Positions 7,672 through 19,563 of a DNA stretch of 64,000 nt are shown here, in pieces. The number at the start of each line of letters is the position of its first letter. The first letter of the stretch is position 1. Below the pieces are notes generated by a model, which saw only the letters and a list, made by a program, of their open reading frames with translations, was not told where the DNA came from and did no database searches. Origin of the DNA: Hymenobacter sp. CRA2 (lineage in GTDB: Bacteria; Bacteroidota; Bacteroidia; Cytophagales; Hymenobacteraceae); contig NZ_MVBC01000001.1 in the NCBI RefSeq assembly GCF_002007105.1, forward strand, positions 434,001 to 498,000, written 5' to 3'. The position numbers and the translations under genes were made by a program.

Positions 7672-9786
7672 ATGCCCGATCAAGACGACTCCCTGCTGCT
7701 CTACCTCAACGACGCCATTGCGACGACCCGCAACAAGGAGGCGTTGTTTCGCACCGTCACGGAAAAGCTGCGGCTGATTTTCCCTTTCGACGCCATTACC
7801 ATCATTACCCTCGACGCCGAACACCAGTACCGCCGCGTGTTCATGCGCGACTACCTCGGCGAGATTCTGCTGCCCAACCAATCCCTCACCAACCTGCCCG
7901 GCACGGGCAAACCCACTCGGGCCCCCATCGAGGGCACGCCCATCGAGCAATTCGTACGTCAGCCCCACCTGCACCAGTATGACCTGGAAGAACTACTGCA
8001 GCAATACCCGCAGTATCTGCCCTTCTGCGCCCTCATGGACAAGGGTATGCGCTACTTCGTGGTGGTGCCCCTGCGTACCAGCGGGCAGTTGATCGGGCTG
8101 CTGTCCCTGGTGGCGCGGCGGCGCCCGCAGTTCGGCCCTATGGACACCGACCTGCTGGAAAAAATTGGCAGCCTGGTGGCCGTGGCCGTCACCAACACGC
8201 TGGCATTCGAGGATATAGCCCGGCGCGAGCAGGAAAAGACCATGCAGCTGGCCCTCAACAACGCCCTGCTCAGCATCAAGGAGCGCGAGGAGCTGTTCCG
8301 CGCTATTGCCACCGAAATCAACCGCGTGGTGCCCTGCGACTTTTTCGGCGTGCGCATCCGCGTACCCAACTCGCCGGTGCGGGCCCTGGCCGAGTTTGCC
8401 AAGGGCCCCGACGGGCAGTTTGGCTTGCTCGACGAAGGCCGCTGGGACGAGCAGCCCGGGGCGGAGCAGGCTCGGGAAGAGGCCGTGGAGCTAGTTACCC
8501 GTCCCGGCCTCTACGTGGGCGAAGAATTCGACGAGCTGACCGAGCGCTACGCCATGCTGCGCTACGCCAAGGAGCAGCGCGGCACCCGCTCCATTCTCTG
8601 CACGCCCCTGGACCTGGGCCACGACCAACTGGCAGCCCTCATCATGTCGAGCCAGCAGCCCTTTGCCTTCAACGAGGAGTCCCTGGAACTGATTATGAGC
8701 TTGGCCCCGCAGATTCGGCTGGCCATTCAGAACGTGTTTGCCTTCGAGCAGATCGAGGCCCTGCGTGCCCAGCTGGAGCGGGAACGAACCTACCTCATCG
8801 ACGAAATCAACACCACCGCGGCGGCCCGCTTCGGCGACTTCGTGGGCGGCAGCCAGGTGATGCAGCAGGTATTCAGGCGCGTGGAGCAGGTGGCTCCTAC
8901 CGATACCACCGTGCTCATCACCGGCGAAACGGGCACCGGCAAAGAACTGGTAGCCCGCGCCTTGCACAACTTCTCTCCGCGCAAGGAGCGCGCCCTCATC
9001 AAAATCAACTGCGCGGCCTTGCCGGCCCAGCTCATCGAGTCGGAGCTGTTCGGGCACGAGAAGGGCGCCTTCACCGGGGCCCACGATAGGCGCATCGGTA
9101 AGTTTGAGCTGGCCGACGGCGGTACCATATTCCTGGATGAAATCGGGGAGCTGCCGCTGGATTTGCAGGCCAAGCTGCTGCGCGTGCTCCAGGAAAAAGA
9201 GTTCGAGCGCATCGGCGGGCGCCGCGTCATCCGCACCGATGTGCGCGTCATTGCGGCCACCAACCGCGTGCTGGAGGACGAGGTAGCCGCCGGCCGCTTC
9301 CGCGCCGACCTCTACTACCGCCTCGACGTGTTTCCCATTCACCTGCCCGCCCTGCGCGAGCGGCCCGAAGACGTGGAGCCCCTGGTGCGCCACTTCCTGG
9401 AGCGCTTCACCAAGAAGCTCGGCAAGCCCGTACGCGGCCTGCGCGCCCGCGACCTGAAAGCCCTGCAGCGCTACCCCTGGCCGGGCAACATCCGCGAGCT
9501 GGAGCACGTGGTGGAGCGCGCCGTCATTGCCAGCAGCGGGCCGTTTCTGGAGTTTGCCGGCTTTACGGCCGCCCCGGCCACCCCGGCGGCGGCGGCCCCG
9601 TTTGCGGCCGGCGCCATCAAGACCCTGCGCGACCAGGAGCGCGACCATATCCTGGCGGCGCTGCAGCACACCGGCGGCCGCGTCAGCGGCCCGCAGGGCG
9701 CCGCTGTGTTGCTCGACATCAACGCCAAGACGTTGGAAGCCCGCATGAAGAAGCTGGGCATCCGCCGGGAGCACCGGGCCGATTGA
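7672..9786 (+). CDS. Sigma-54-dependent transcriptional activator with two GAF domains (FhlA-like)
   Basis: A 704-residue activator. Two GAF-like sensor domains occupy about residues 1-180 and 200-370 (each with a WxG-like core and a closing helix such as LEKIGSLVAVAVTN). The AAA+ domain follows with Walker A GETGTGKE (residues 418-425), the sigma-54 contact loop GAFTGA (465-470), the Walker B run FLDEIGELPL, and the PWPGNIREL motif. A Fis-type helix-turn-helix ends the protein (GGRVSGPQGAAVLLDINAKT). It should activate sigma-54 promoters in response to a small molecule bound by the GAF domains. An AGGAAAG stretch precedes the ATG. It diverges from the efflux operon, its most likely target; rpoN is also in this window (49571). 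Confidence 0.95.
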   Translation: MPDQDDSLLLYLNDAIATTRNKEALFRTVTEKLRLIFPFDAITIITLDAEHQYRRVFMRDYLGEILLPNQSLTNLPGTGKPTRAPIEGTPIEQFVRQPHLHQYDLEELLQQYPQYLPFCALMDKGMRYFVVVPLRTSGQLIGLLSLVARRRPQFGPMDTDLLEKIGSLVAVAVTNTLAFEDIARREQEKTMQLALNNALLSIKEREELFRAIATEINRVVPCDFFGVRIRVPNSPVRALAEFAKGPDGQFGLLDEGRWDEQPGAEQAREEAVELVTRPGLYVGEEFDELTERYAMLRYAKEQRGTRSILCTPLDLGHDQLAALIMSSQQPFAFNEESLELIMSLAPQIRLAIQNVFAFEQIEALRAQLERERTYLIDEINTTAAARFGDFVGGSQVMQQVFRRVEQVAPTDTTVLITGETGTGKELVARALHNFSPRKERALIKINCAALPAQLIESELFGHEKGAFTGAHDRRIGKFELADGGTIFLDEIGELPLDLQAKLLRVLQEKEFERIGGRRVIRTDVRVIAATNRVLEDEVAAGRFRADLYYRLDVFPIHLPALRERPEDVEPLVRHFLERFTKKLGKPVRGLRARDLKALQRYPWPGNIRELEHVVERAVIASSGPFLEFAGFTAAPATPAAAAPFAAGAIKTLRDQERDHILAALQHTGGRVSGPQGAAVLLDINAKTLEARMKKLGIRREHRAD

Positions 9787-9814
9787 CCGCAGGTGGGCGG
9801 CGTTCGGGTGGAAA

Positions 9815-9890
9815 GAATTCAGAGCACCCGGCCGAAATACTTACCAAGGCTTGGCAGGAATTCGGAGTGTCCGGCTGGAATTCTTGCCAA
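9815..9890 (+). repeat. Two 33-bp direct repeats, 43-bp period, with an embedded inverted repeat
   Basis: Units at 9815-9847 and 9858-9890 both start GAATTC and end CCAA, with 25 of 33 positions identical. The second also forms a dyad, TTGGCAGGAATTC (9851-9863) with GAATTCTTGCCAA (9878-9890), one mismatch. It lies just before the lipoprotein gene at 9924. Confidence 0.55.
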
Positions 9891-9923
9891 ACTTTGGCCT
9901 GACGTTCTATTTATCTTTTCCCA

Positions 9924-11135
9924 ATGAAAGTGTTACGTATGCTCTACATACTTACCGGCCGCCCTAGCTGGCGGCAGGCACCCTTGCTGCTCGGGCTGGT
10001 CGCTGCTACCGGCTGCGAGGCCCCGTCTACCCGCAAGGCACCAGTTGCCGCGCCGCCCGCTGCCACCCAACCGGCCCTGCGGCCGAAACTCACGCCGCCC
10101 CCTCCTCTGCCCTCGGCAGCGCAGTTGGGCTACCACCGCTACGTGGGCACGGTAGACGGCCGCCCGGTGCTGGCTGAAGTCAGGCTATGGACGGAGTTGA
10201 GTGTAGCCGCGTACCCGGATACCGTGTGGGAAGCCAAGCTGAAGGGCAGCTTCTACTACCGCGCTACAGCGCGAGGCGGCTATTTAGGTAACGCGGAGCA
10301 GTTTCACCCGGAGCAGTGGCTGGAAACCTATGGCTGGGACTACCAGGACCAGTATAACCGCCGCTGGGTGCCAAGGCTGTGCGCCGAGCAGCCGCCGGGC
10401 CGGCCGCTGCTTACCGGCTGGTACTACCCGGAAGGCCAGACGCAGCCCGTACGGGTGCAGCTACGCGAAGATTACACCGACGGCGTACGCTACGAGTTGC
10501 TGGAAGAAGAAAGCTGGGGAGCCGCCAGGGTTTGGCGGGCCGATGGCACCGGCGACTCTTCCACCATACAGCGGACCTACCTGCACCTGCTCGGCCCGGA
10601 TACGCTCCGGCCCGCGCTGGCCCGGCTGCAATGCCCCGTGCCAGCCGCCCGGCGCCGCGCCCGCCTGGCCCGGCTGCCTAAGTCATACGGCCATACACTC
10701 TACCGCGACTTCATTGATGTGACGCTCAACGAGGCCGGCCTGCTGGCCTATACGCACGACGACCGGGTCGAACCCGAAGGCACGCGCTACTACGAGGAAA
10801 CCACCCGCTGCCACCTGCTCGACCTGCGCACCGGCCGCGAGCTGTTATTGGTGCAGCAGTTCCGGCCCGGCAGTCTGCAACGCCTGCTCACCCGACAGGC
10901 TCTGGCCGATACGGCCTTGACTCAGCACCGGACCCGATGGTGGAGCGGCGGACAACTCCCCTTAGCCTCCGCCCGCCTGACCATCGAACCCACCGGCATC
11001 AGGGCCCTTTACCACGAGCATGAATCGGAGGAGAAGCTGTTCATTTACGACCAGTACCTTACTTGGGCCGCGCTGCGCCCCCTGCTGCGCCCGAACAGCC
11101 CGCTGCACCGCCTGCTGCGCATCCGGGGCCTATAG
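9924..11135 (+). CDS. Uncharacterised secreted lipoprotein
   Basis: A 403-residue protein; the hydrophobic stretch APLLLGLVAATGC gives a plausible lipobox with Cys31. Residues 35-70 are a Pro/Ala/Thr-rich linker. The remainder looks globular and beta-rich and carries two segments starting with tyrosine/histidine patterns (YHRYVGTVDGRPVLAEVRL and SYGHTLYRDFIDVTLNE) but no motif I recognise. The ATG at 9939 (Met6) is an alternative start. TATCTTTT, a -7-like box, ends only 4 nt before the chosen ATG, so the transcript may be leaderless. No function is proposed. Confidence 0.75.
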   Translation: MKVLRMLYILTGRPSWRQAPLLLGLVAATGCEAPSTRKAPVAAPPAATQPALRPKLTPPPPLPSAAQLGYHRYVGTVDGRPVLAEVRLWTELSVAAYPDTVWEAKLKGSFYYRATARGGYLGNAEQFHPEQWLETYGWDYQDQYNRRWVPRLCAEQPPGRPLLTGWYYPEGQTQPVRVQLREDYTDGVRYELLEEESWGAARVWRADGTGDSSTIQRTYLHLLGPDTLRPALARLQCPVPAARRRARLARLPKSYGHTLYRDFIDVTLNEAGLLAYTHDDRVEPEGTRYYEETTRCHLLDLRTGRELLLVQQFRPGSLQRLLTRQALADTALTQHRTRWWSGGQLPLASARLTIEPTGIRALYHEHESEEKLFIYDQYLTWAALRPLLRPNSPLHRLLRIRGL

Positions 11136-11257
11136 TCAAAGCCGCGACCATTCCAACCAGCCCGACCATTCCTGCTGAAAGTCAGCCGCTGCACAAAACA
11201 ACTGCCCCCACACCGCGTACACCCAGGCATGGTTTCATTCCTAAACCAACCACAGCC

Positions 11258-11410
11258 ATGTCTAAGAACAACGTGCCTTCGACCCCGCAACACGATGATC
11301 CGACCCGCAAAAAGCAGGAAGACAAACGCGTAAATACCACCGAAGAAAGCCCGCAGGCCAAGAAAGTGACGCCCGACAAGGCGCACAGCCCCGAACGCCA
11401 CGCGAAGTAA
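11258..11410 (+). CDS. Small, highly charged hypothetical protein
   Basis: A 50-residue, hydrophilic protein (MSKNNVPSTPQHDDPTRKKQ...) rich in Lys, Asp, Pro and Gln, without hydrophobic segments. It is probably intrinsically disordered. The ATG is preceded by ACAGCC and there is no strong ribosome site. It resembles the short disordered stress-type proteins common in this group, but I do not recognise a family. A hairpin at 11429 follows its stop codon. Confidence 0.5.
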   Translation: MSKNNVPSTPQHDDPTRKKQEDKRVNTTEESPQAKKVTPDKAHSPERHAK

Positions 11411-11428
11411 ACCAGCTTTTGCTTGCCC

Positions 11429-11465
11429 TGCCCCGCTACTTGGCCCGACGCCAGGTGGCGGGGCA
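11429..11465 (+). terminator. Hairpin, probable terminator after the small charged protein
   Basis: TGCCCCGCTACTTGGC, 5-nt loop, GCCAGGTGGCGGGGCA, paired with G-T wobbles, followed by GTTTG. The T tract is short. Confidence 0.45.
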
Positions 11466-11598
11466 GTTTGCGTGTAGGAGGCTGCCCTCGGAGCTCTGTC
11501 AAAGCCGCTCGGGAAAATGCTTTTTTGCCCTGCTCCGATGGTTCCAAAACCGAACTACCGGCGCGCCGTTGGCGTTTTGCTCCTACCTTACCGCCTGC

Positions 11599-12918
11599 AT
11601 GTCCGCCGCCCCTCCCGACCTTTCTGCCCTTACTCGTGACCACGTCCTGCGCGCCCTGCGCCACATCGACCGTGCCGGGCTGGAGCTGACGCCGAGCACG
11701 GTGTACGACCTGGTGTTTAAGGGTCGGCGCTACCCCCCGCGCCCGGTGGCCGAGCTGGCGCTGCGCCTGGCCCTGAAGCAGCCCGAGGCCGCGTGGCCCC
11801 TGCCCGCTGGCGCGCCCACCAACCAGTTTCTGGAGCAGCTCAGCTTCACCGTGACGACCAAGCGCCCGGTGCTGGCCAACTCGCCTCACGACGGCGACAT
11901 GGCCGCGCAGGCCGACATGCAGCAGCTCTACACCGGTCTGGCCGATGGCGAAGTGCCCTTGCCGGCCACCCGCCCCGTTGCGCAGCCCAGCCCCGAGCCG
12001 CTGGTGGCCGAGCCCGTCAGCACGTACGAGCCAGCCCCCGCCGACCCGTATACCCGCGCTATGGCCCGGCGCGAGCTGTTCATTTCCGAAACCAAGCTCG
12101 ACGACGCGCTGGCGGGCCTGGAGCGCAAGCAAAACCTGATTCTGCAGGGCCCACCCGGCACCGGCAAGACCTTCCTGGCCCGCCGCCTGGCCTGGCTACT
12201 GCTGGAGGCCCAGGACGATGCCCGCATTGAGCTGGTACAGTTTCACCCGAGCTACAGCTACGAGGACTTCGTGCAGGGCTTCCGGCCCGACGGCCACGGC
12301 GGCTTCCGCCTCACCGACGGCGTGCTGCCCGACGTATGCCGCCGCGCCGCCCAAGAACCGGAGCGCCCCTTCGTGCTGCTCATCGACGAAATCAACCGCG
12401 GCCACCTCAACCGCATCTTCGGCGAACTGCTGGTGCTGCTGGAGCCCGATAAGCGCGGCCCCCAGCACGCCGTGCGCCTGCCCTACGCCCCAGCCGACGC
12501 CCCGCGCTTCTTCGTGCCGACCAACCTGTACCTCATCGGTACGATGAACACGGCGGACCGCTCACTGGCCCCACTTGACTACGCCCTGCGCCGCCGCTTC
12601 GCCTTCGTGGGGATGCAGCCGGAGTTTGGCCAGCCGCTGCGCCAGCTGCTCACCGAGCGCGGCGTGCCCAAAGTAGTGACGGCCCGGCTGTTGCTGCGCC
12701 TGAACGAATTGAATCAAGTCATTGCCGACGACCCGGAGCTGGGCCCCGATTTTCAGTTGGGTCACAGCTACTTCTGCCAGCCACCCGCGCACCCGGCGCA
12801 GGCCCCGGCGTGGCTGAACCTGATTCTGGAGCAGGAAATAGCGCCGCTGCTGGATGACTACTGGTTTGACCAGCCCAGCCTCGCCATCCAGCACAAGCAG
12901 CGGCTGCTGTCGGTCTAA
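11599..12918 (+). CDS. mcrB: McrB-like AAA+ GTPase subunit of a McrBC-type restriction system
   Basis: A 439-residue protein. Residues 8-90 (LTRDHVLRALRHIDRAG...RRYPPRPVAELALRLA...NQFLEQLSF) match the small N-terminal domain found on many McrB-like and ScoMcrA proteins. The AAA+ domain has Walker A GPPGTGKT (184-191), the McrB signature FHPSYSYEDFVQGFRP, Walker B LLIDEINRG with D263/E264, and the GTPase-type sensor MNTADRSLAPLDYALRRRF. Expected role: GTP-driven DNA translocation motor that recruits McrC to cleave modified DNA. The frame is open further upstream, but ATG 11599 gives the expected N-terminus. McrC lies 228 nt downstream rather than overlapping it as is usual. Confidence 0.93.
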   Translation: MSAAPPDLSALTRDHVLRALRHIDRAGLELTPSTVYDLVFKGRRYPPRPVAELALRLALKQPEAAWPLPAGAPTNQFLEQLSFTVTTKRPVLANSPHDGDMAAQADMQQLYTGLADGEVPLPATRPVAQPSPEPLVAEPVSTYEPAPADPYTRAMARRELFISETKLDDALAGLERKQNLILQGPPGTGKTFLARRLAWLLLEAQDDARIELVQFHPSYSYEDFVQGFRPDGHGGFRLTDGVLPDVCRRAAQEPERPFVLLIDEINRGHLNRIFGELLVLLEPDKRGPQHAVRLPYAPADAPRFFVPTNLYLIGTMNTADRSLAPLDYALRRRFAFVGMQPEFGQPLRQLLTERGVPKVVTARLLLRLNELNQVIADDPELGPDFQLGHSYFCQPPAHPAQAPAWLNLILEQEIAPLLDDYWFDQPSLAIQHKQRLLSV

Positions 12919-12975
12919 ATCGTTCTGCTGGTTTTGGGCCGCCGAAACTTTTCAGAACAGCAGTAAACGAAGTAA

Positions 12976-13071
12976 AAGGTCATCCTGAGGCGCTAGCCGA
13001 AGGACCTTCTCACCCTGGAACGGTAACGACCTGATGTGCCAAGGCCCTTCGCCCTGTTCAGGATGATGTCC
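12976..13071. repeat. Palindromic intergenic repeat between mcrB and mcrC
   Basis: The left arm (about 12977-13008, AGGTCATCCTGAGGCGC...CGAAGGACCTT) and the right arm (about 13042-13071, AAGGCCCTTCGCCCTG...AGGATGATGTCC) are imperfect reverse complements. The GTCATCCTGAG...CGAAGGACCTT motif is typical of dispersed repeats in Hymenobacter-like genomes. The rest of 12919-13146 contains no gene. Confidence 0.65.
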
Positions 13072-13146
13072 GAGCGTTATTCCACTGTGGCTGAAGTCCT
13101 GATTATCTACCAAATCCCTGTCAGCCGGATTAAGCCGCAGTAAGCC

Positions 13147-14178
13147 GTGGTCCCAATTCAGAACCTGTACTACCTGCTTTGCTACGCCTGGAACCGCCTG
13201 CCGGAGCCCGGCGAGTGGCAGCACGTAGACACGGCCAGCTTCCACCGCCCGCTGGAGTTGCTCACCCAGATGTTGCTCGTGGGCACGCGGCGCCTGCTGC
13301 AGAAAGGCCTGCCGCTGGGCTACGCCGAGCGCGAGGAAGAGCTAACGGAGTTGCGCGGGCGGGTGCTGCTCACGCCCACCCTCACGCGCGACCTGCTGCG
13401 CCACGGCCGCGCCGTGTGCGCCTACGACGAACTTGGCCCGAACACACCCCTGAACCGCCTGCTCGCGGGCACGCTGGAAGTGCTGGGCCGCACCCGGCAC
13501 TTGCCCACTGCGCTGCGCCAGGAAGCGCGCCGGGTACGCAGCCGCTTTCCGGCCGGCATTCAACCTTCCCCCCTCACCCGCAACGAGCTGCGCGCCGTGC
13601 GCCGCCTGCATTTACCGGGCACTGAAGGCTTTCTGCTGAACATCTGCACGCTGATTTACCGCACGGCCCTACCGGATACCGACGCCGAGGGCCGTACCCG
13701 CTTCCACGATTTCCGCCGCGACGAGGCGCTGATGGCGGGGCTGTTCGAGCGGTTCGTGCGCAACTTCTACCGCCTGGAGCAGCGCCGCTACCGCGTCAGC
13801 TCCGAAACCATTGGCTGGCAGGCTGAGGCCGAGCGGCCCGAAGACCTGGCCCTGCTGCCGAGCATGATTACCGATACCTCGCTGGAAGCGCCCGACCGCA
13901 AAATCATTCTCGACACGAAGTACTACGCCGCCGCTCTAAAGCCGCACTATGACCGGCAGCGGCTGATTTCGCCGCACCTGTACCAACTGTACGCCTATCT
14001 GCAAAACCAGCCGCCCCGGCCGGGCCAGGCACTGGAAGGCATGCTGCTGTACCCCGCCGCCACGCAGGAGGTGGATCTGCGCTATACCCTCGGCGGCTTT
14101 CCGGTGCGCGTCGTTACCATCGATTTGGACCAGCCGTGGCCCGCTATTTCGGCGGCGCTGCTGGCGCTGGTGCAGTAA
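13147..14178 (+). CDS. mcrC: McrC-like nuclease subunit of a McrBC-type restriction system
   Basis: A 343-residue protein starting at GTG (MVPIQNLYYLLCYAWNRL, a typical McrC N-terminus). The middle carries LRGRVLLTPTLTRD and the C-terminal part the PD-(D/E)xK nuclease core: TDTSLEAPDRKIILDTKYY supplies the Asp and the DTK triad residues, followed by SPHLYQLYAYLQ, the usual helix with a conserved glutamine and tyrosine. It should cut DNA in complex with the McrB-like motor encoded upstream. Both catalytic cores look intact. Confidence 0.93.
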   Translation: MVPIQNLYYLLCYAWNRLPEPGEWQHVDTASFHRPLELLTQMLLVGTRRLLQKGLPLGYAEREEELTELRGRVLLTPTLTRDLLRHGRAVCAYDELGPNTPLNRLLAGTLEVLGRTRHLPTALRQEARRVRSRFPAGIQPSPLTRNELRAVRRLHLPGTEGFLLNICTLIYRTALPDTDAEGRTRFHDFRRDEALMAGLFERFVRNFYRLEQRRYRVSSETIGWQAEAERPEDLALLPSMITDTSLEAPDRKIILDTKYYAAALKPHYDRQRLISPHLYQLYAYLQNQPPRPGQALEGMLLYPAATQEVDLRYTLGGFPVRVVTIDLDQPWPAISAALLALVQ

Positions 14179-14401
14179 GCTAGGTTGGTTCGGCGGGCGT
14201 TGCCGCGGCTGGCAAGCGGATGGGCACGCAATAGCATTTCTTAAAGTGTGGAGATTGAACAAATAAACTCCACCAGAAAAGATTATCGATTGTCATATAT
14301 CTGCAGCCTGCCCTTGCAATTAGTGCAGCCCTGGTATTCTGGCCCCGTCCTTTTTCTTACATTTCCCACACCCTTCCGCTTATCCCAAATCTTCTACCCT
14401 C

Positions 14402-16051
<1,650 letters not shown>

Positions 16052-16092
16052 GCAGGCGCATTCCCCTTCTCTCTTCTTCCGACAGTCTATCA

Positions 16093-17424
16093 ATGGCTAT
16101 AATCTCTAAAGACGAAGCCCAGGCTATCCTGACCAAGGTACTGGGCTTCAGCACCGCCGATGAGTGCGAGGCGACCCTCACCGGCACCACCGGCGGCAAC
16201 ATCCGTACCGCCCGCAACACGGTGAGCACCGCTGGCGCCGTCGACAACGTGTCGCTGGCCGTGGAGGCCCGCTTCGGCAAACGCTCGGGCGTGGCTACCT
16301 GCAACCAGTTCGACGACGCGACGCTGCGCCGCTGCGTGCAGCGCGCCGAGGAAATTGCCCGCCTCGCCCCCGAAAGCCCCGAGTACGTGCCCATGCTGGG
16401 AGCCCAGCAGTACGTGAGCACGCCGGCCTTTGCCCAGAACACGGCCGGCATCAACCCCGACTTCCGCGCCCAGCAGGCCGGCAAGAGCATCAGCTACTGC
16501 GACCAGAAAAAGCTCAGCTCAGCCGCCTTCCTCGAGGACGAAGCCGGCTTCGTGGCCAAGCGCAACAAGAAAGGCCTGGAAGCCTACCAGCAGTTTACCA
16601 ACCTGGACTTCTCGGTGACGGTGCGCACCCCCGACGGCCTGGGCTCGGGCTACGCCGCGGCCGACTACACCGACATCAGCAAATTCGATGCGGGCCGCCT
16701 TACCCAAATTGCCGCCGGCAAAGCCGCGGCTTCGGTAACGGCCAAGGCCATCGAGCCGGGCAAGTACACCGTAATTCTGGAGCCAGCGGCGCTGGTCGCC
16801 AACACCGACGCCTCGCTGCTGGGCGCGCTGATGCAGGCCTTCGACGCCCGCTCGGCCGACGAAGGCCGCTCGTTCCTGAGTAAGAAAGGCGGCGGCAACA
16901 AGAAGGGCGAAAAGCTCTTCGATGAGCGCGTGACCATCTACTCCGACCCGGCCAGCCCCGACATTCCCGGCCTCGCGTTTGCCGGCGACGGTCGCCCGCG
17001 CCAGAAGGTGACGTGGATTGAGAAGGGGGTGGTGAAAAACATGTACTCCTCGCGCTTCTGGGCCCAGAAACAGGGTATTCCGGACATTGCCCCGCCCAGC
17101 GGCTTCATCATGATGGGCGGCACGGCTAGCACCGAAGACCTAATCAAGAGCACCCAGAAAGGCATTCTGGTGACGCGCCTGTGGTACATCCGCCCCGTGG
17201 ACCCGCAGACGCTGCTCTATACCGGGCTGACGCGCGACGGAACGTTCTACATCGAGAACGGCAAGATCAAGCACCCGGTGAAAAACTTTCGCTTCAACGA
17301 GTCGCCCATCATCATGCTCAACAACCTGGAAGCCATTGGGCGGCCGCAGCGCCTGGGTGGCAACTTCGTGCCCCCGCTCAAGATCCGCGACTTCACCTTC
17401 ACCAGTCTGTCCGACGCGGTGTAA
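16093..17424 (+). CDS. PmbA/TldE-family partner of TldD, copy 1
   Basis: A 443-residue protein with the TldE-type layout and no HExxxH: residues 40-75 (RTARNTVSTAGAVDNVSLAVEARFGKRSG) form the substrate-groove strand, and the C-terminal half has GFIMMGGTASTEDLIKSTQKGILVTRLWY and FNESPIIMLNNLEAIG, the conserved glycine-rich closing motifs. No signal peptide or Tat motif is visible, unlike the TldD partner. It may leave the cytoplasm only if carried folded with the TldD protein by the Tat pathway; that is inference. It is very similar to the copy at 19564. Confidence 0.9.
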   Translation: MAIISKDEAQAILTKVLGFSTADECEATLTGTTGGNIRTARNTVSTAGAVDNVSLAVEARFGKRSGVATCNQFDDATLRRCVQRAEEIARLAPESPEYVPMLGAQQYVSTPAFAQNTAGINPDFRAQQAGKSISYCDQKKLSSAAFLEDEAGFVAKRNKKGLEAYQQFTNLDFSVTVRTPDGLGSGYAAADYTDISKFDAGRLTQIAAGKAAASVTAKAIEPGKYTVILEPAALVANTDASLLGALMQAFDARSADEGRSFLSKKGGGNKKGEKLFDERVTIYSDPASPDIPGLAFAGDGRPRQKVTWIEKGVVKNMYSSRFWAQKQGIPDIAPPSGFIMMGGTASTEDLIKSTQKGILVTRLWYIRPVDPQTLLYTGLTRDGTFYIENGKIKHPVKNFRFNESPIIMLNNLEAIGRPQRLGGNFVPPLKIRDFTFTSLSDAV

Positions 17425-17453
17425 GTTTGCTTGCTCCTTGTTCCAAACCGAAG

Positions 17454-17485
17454 AGTCCCCGGGCCGCTGGTCCGGGGGCTTTTTA
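17454..17485 (+). terminator. Terminator after the first TldD/PmbA pair
   Basis: AGTCCCCGGGCC paired with GGTCCGGGGGCT across a short loop and followed by five Ts. It ends the first protease pair, so the second copy probably has its own promoter. Confidence 0.75.
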
Positions 17486-17532
17486 TTTGGCCGTAAGAGG
17501 TCAGCAGTGGTTTAGTTACGGAGCAAGACTAG

Positions 17533-17705
17533 AGCTAGCTCCCCTCCTCAGCTGAGAAGGGGCTGGGGGTGGTAAGGTTACTATCCGCCATCAGCCCGCG
17601 AGATGTCTCGGCTGCGCTCGACATGACGACGACGGGCTTTGTCGGACGTTCTGATGACTGGCCAACCACCCCCAGCCCCTACTCAGCTGAGGAGGGGAAC
17701 TGGCT
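17533..17705. repeat. 173-bp MITE-like element with 41-bp terminal inverted repeats
   Basis: The arms at 17533-17573 and 17665-17705 are reverse complements with 38 of 41 matches (core CCCCTCCTCAGCTGAGAAGG). The interior contains a second palindromic motif (GAGATGTCTCGGCTGCGCTC at about 17599). There is no coding capacity. It lies in the 480-nt gap between the two TldD/PmbA pairs; the remainder of that gap holds the promoter region of copy 2. Confidence 0.75.
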
Positions 17706-17904
17706 TTAGCCTTTGACTTTAGAGTATTCGGCAACTTTACTCACTGAATGTTCCGTTTGGCCCGGCCAGGCGGGACATTTCTTACCCAACTTATATAACT
17801 TAACGCCTATACTTTTCACCTCGCTGTGGGGGCGCTGTGCAGCCCTGGCCGCAGCGCCTGCGCCTTTCCAATACGACTTCTCTCAACCCTTCTCCCCTAA
17901 AACT

Positions 17905-19557
<1,653 letters not shown>

Positions 19558-19563
19558 TCCGCC

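Noticed and set aside
12976-13071. Possible small RNA or riboswitch between mcrB and mcrC
   Set aside because: The structure is fully explained by an imperfect inverted repeat of the type dispersed in this group; no conserved riboswitch core was seen.
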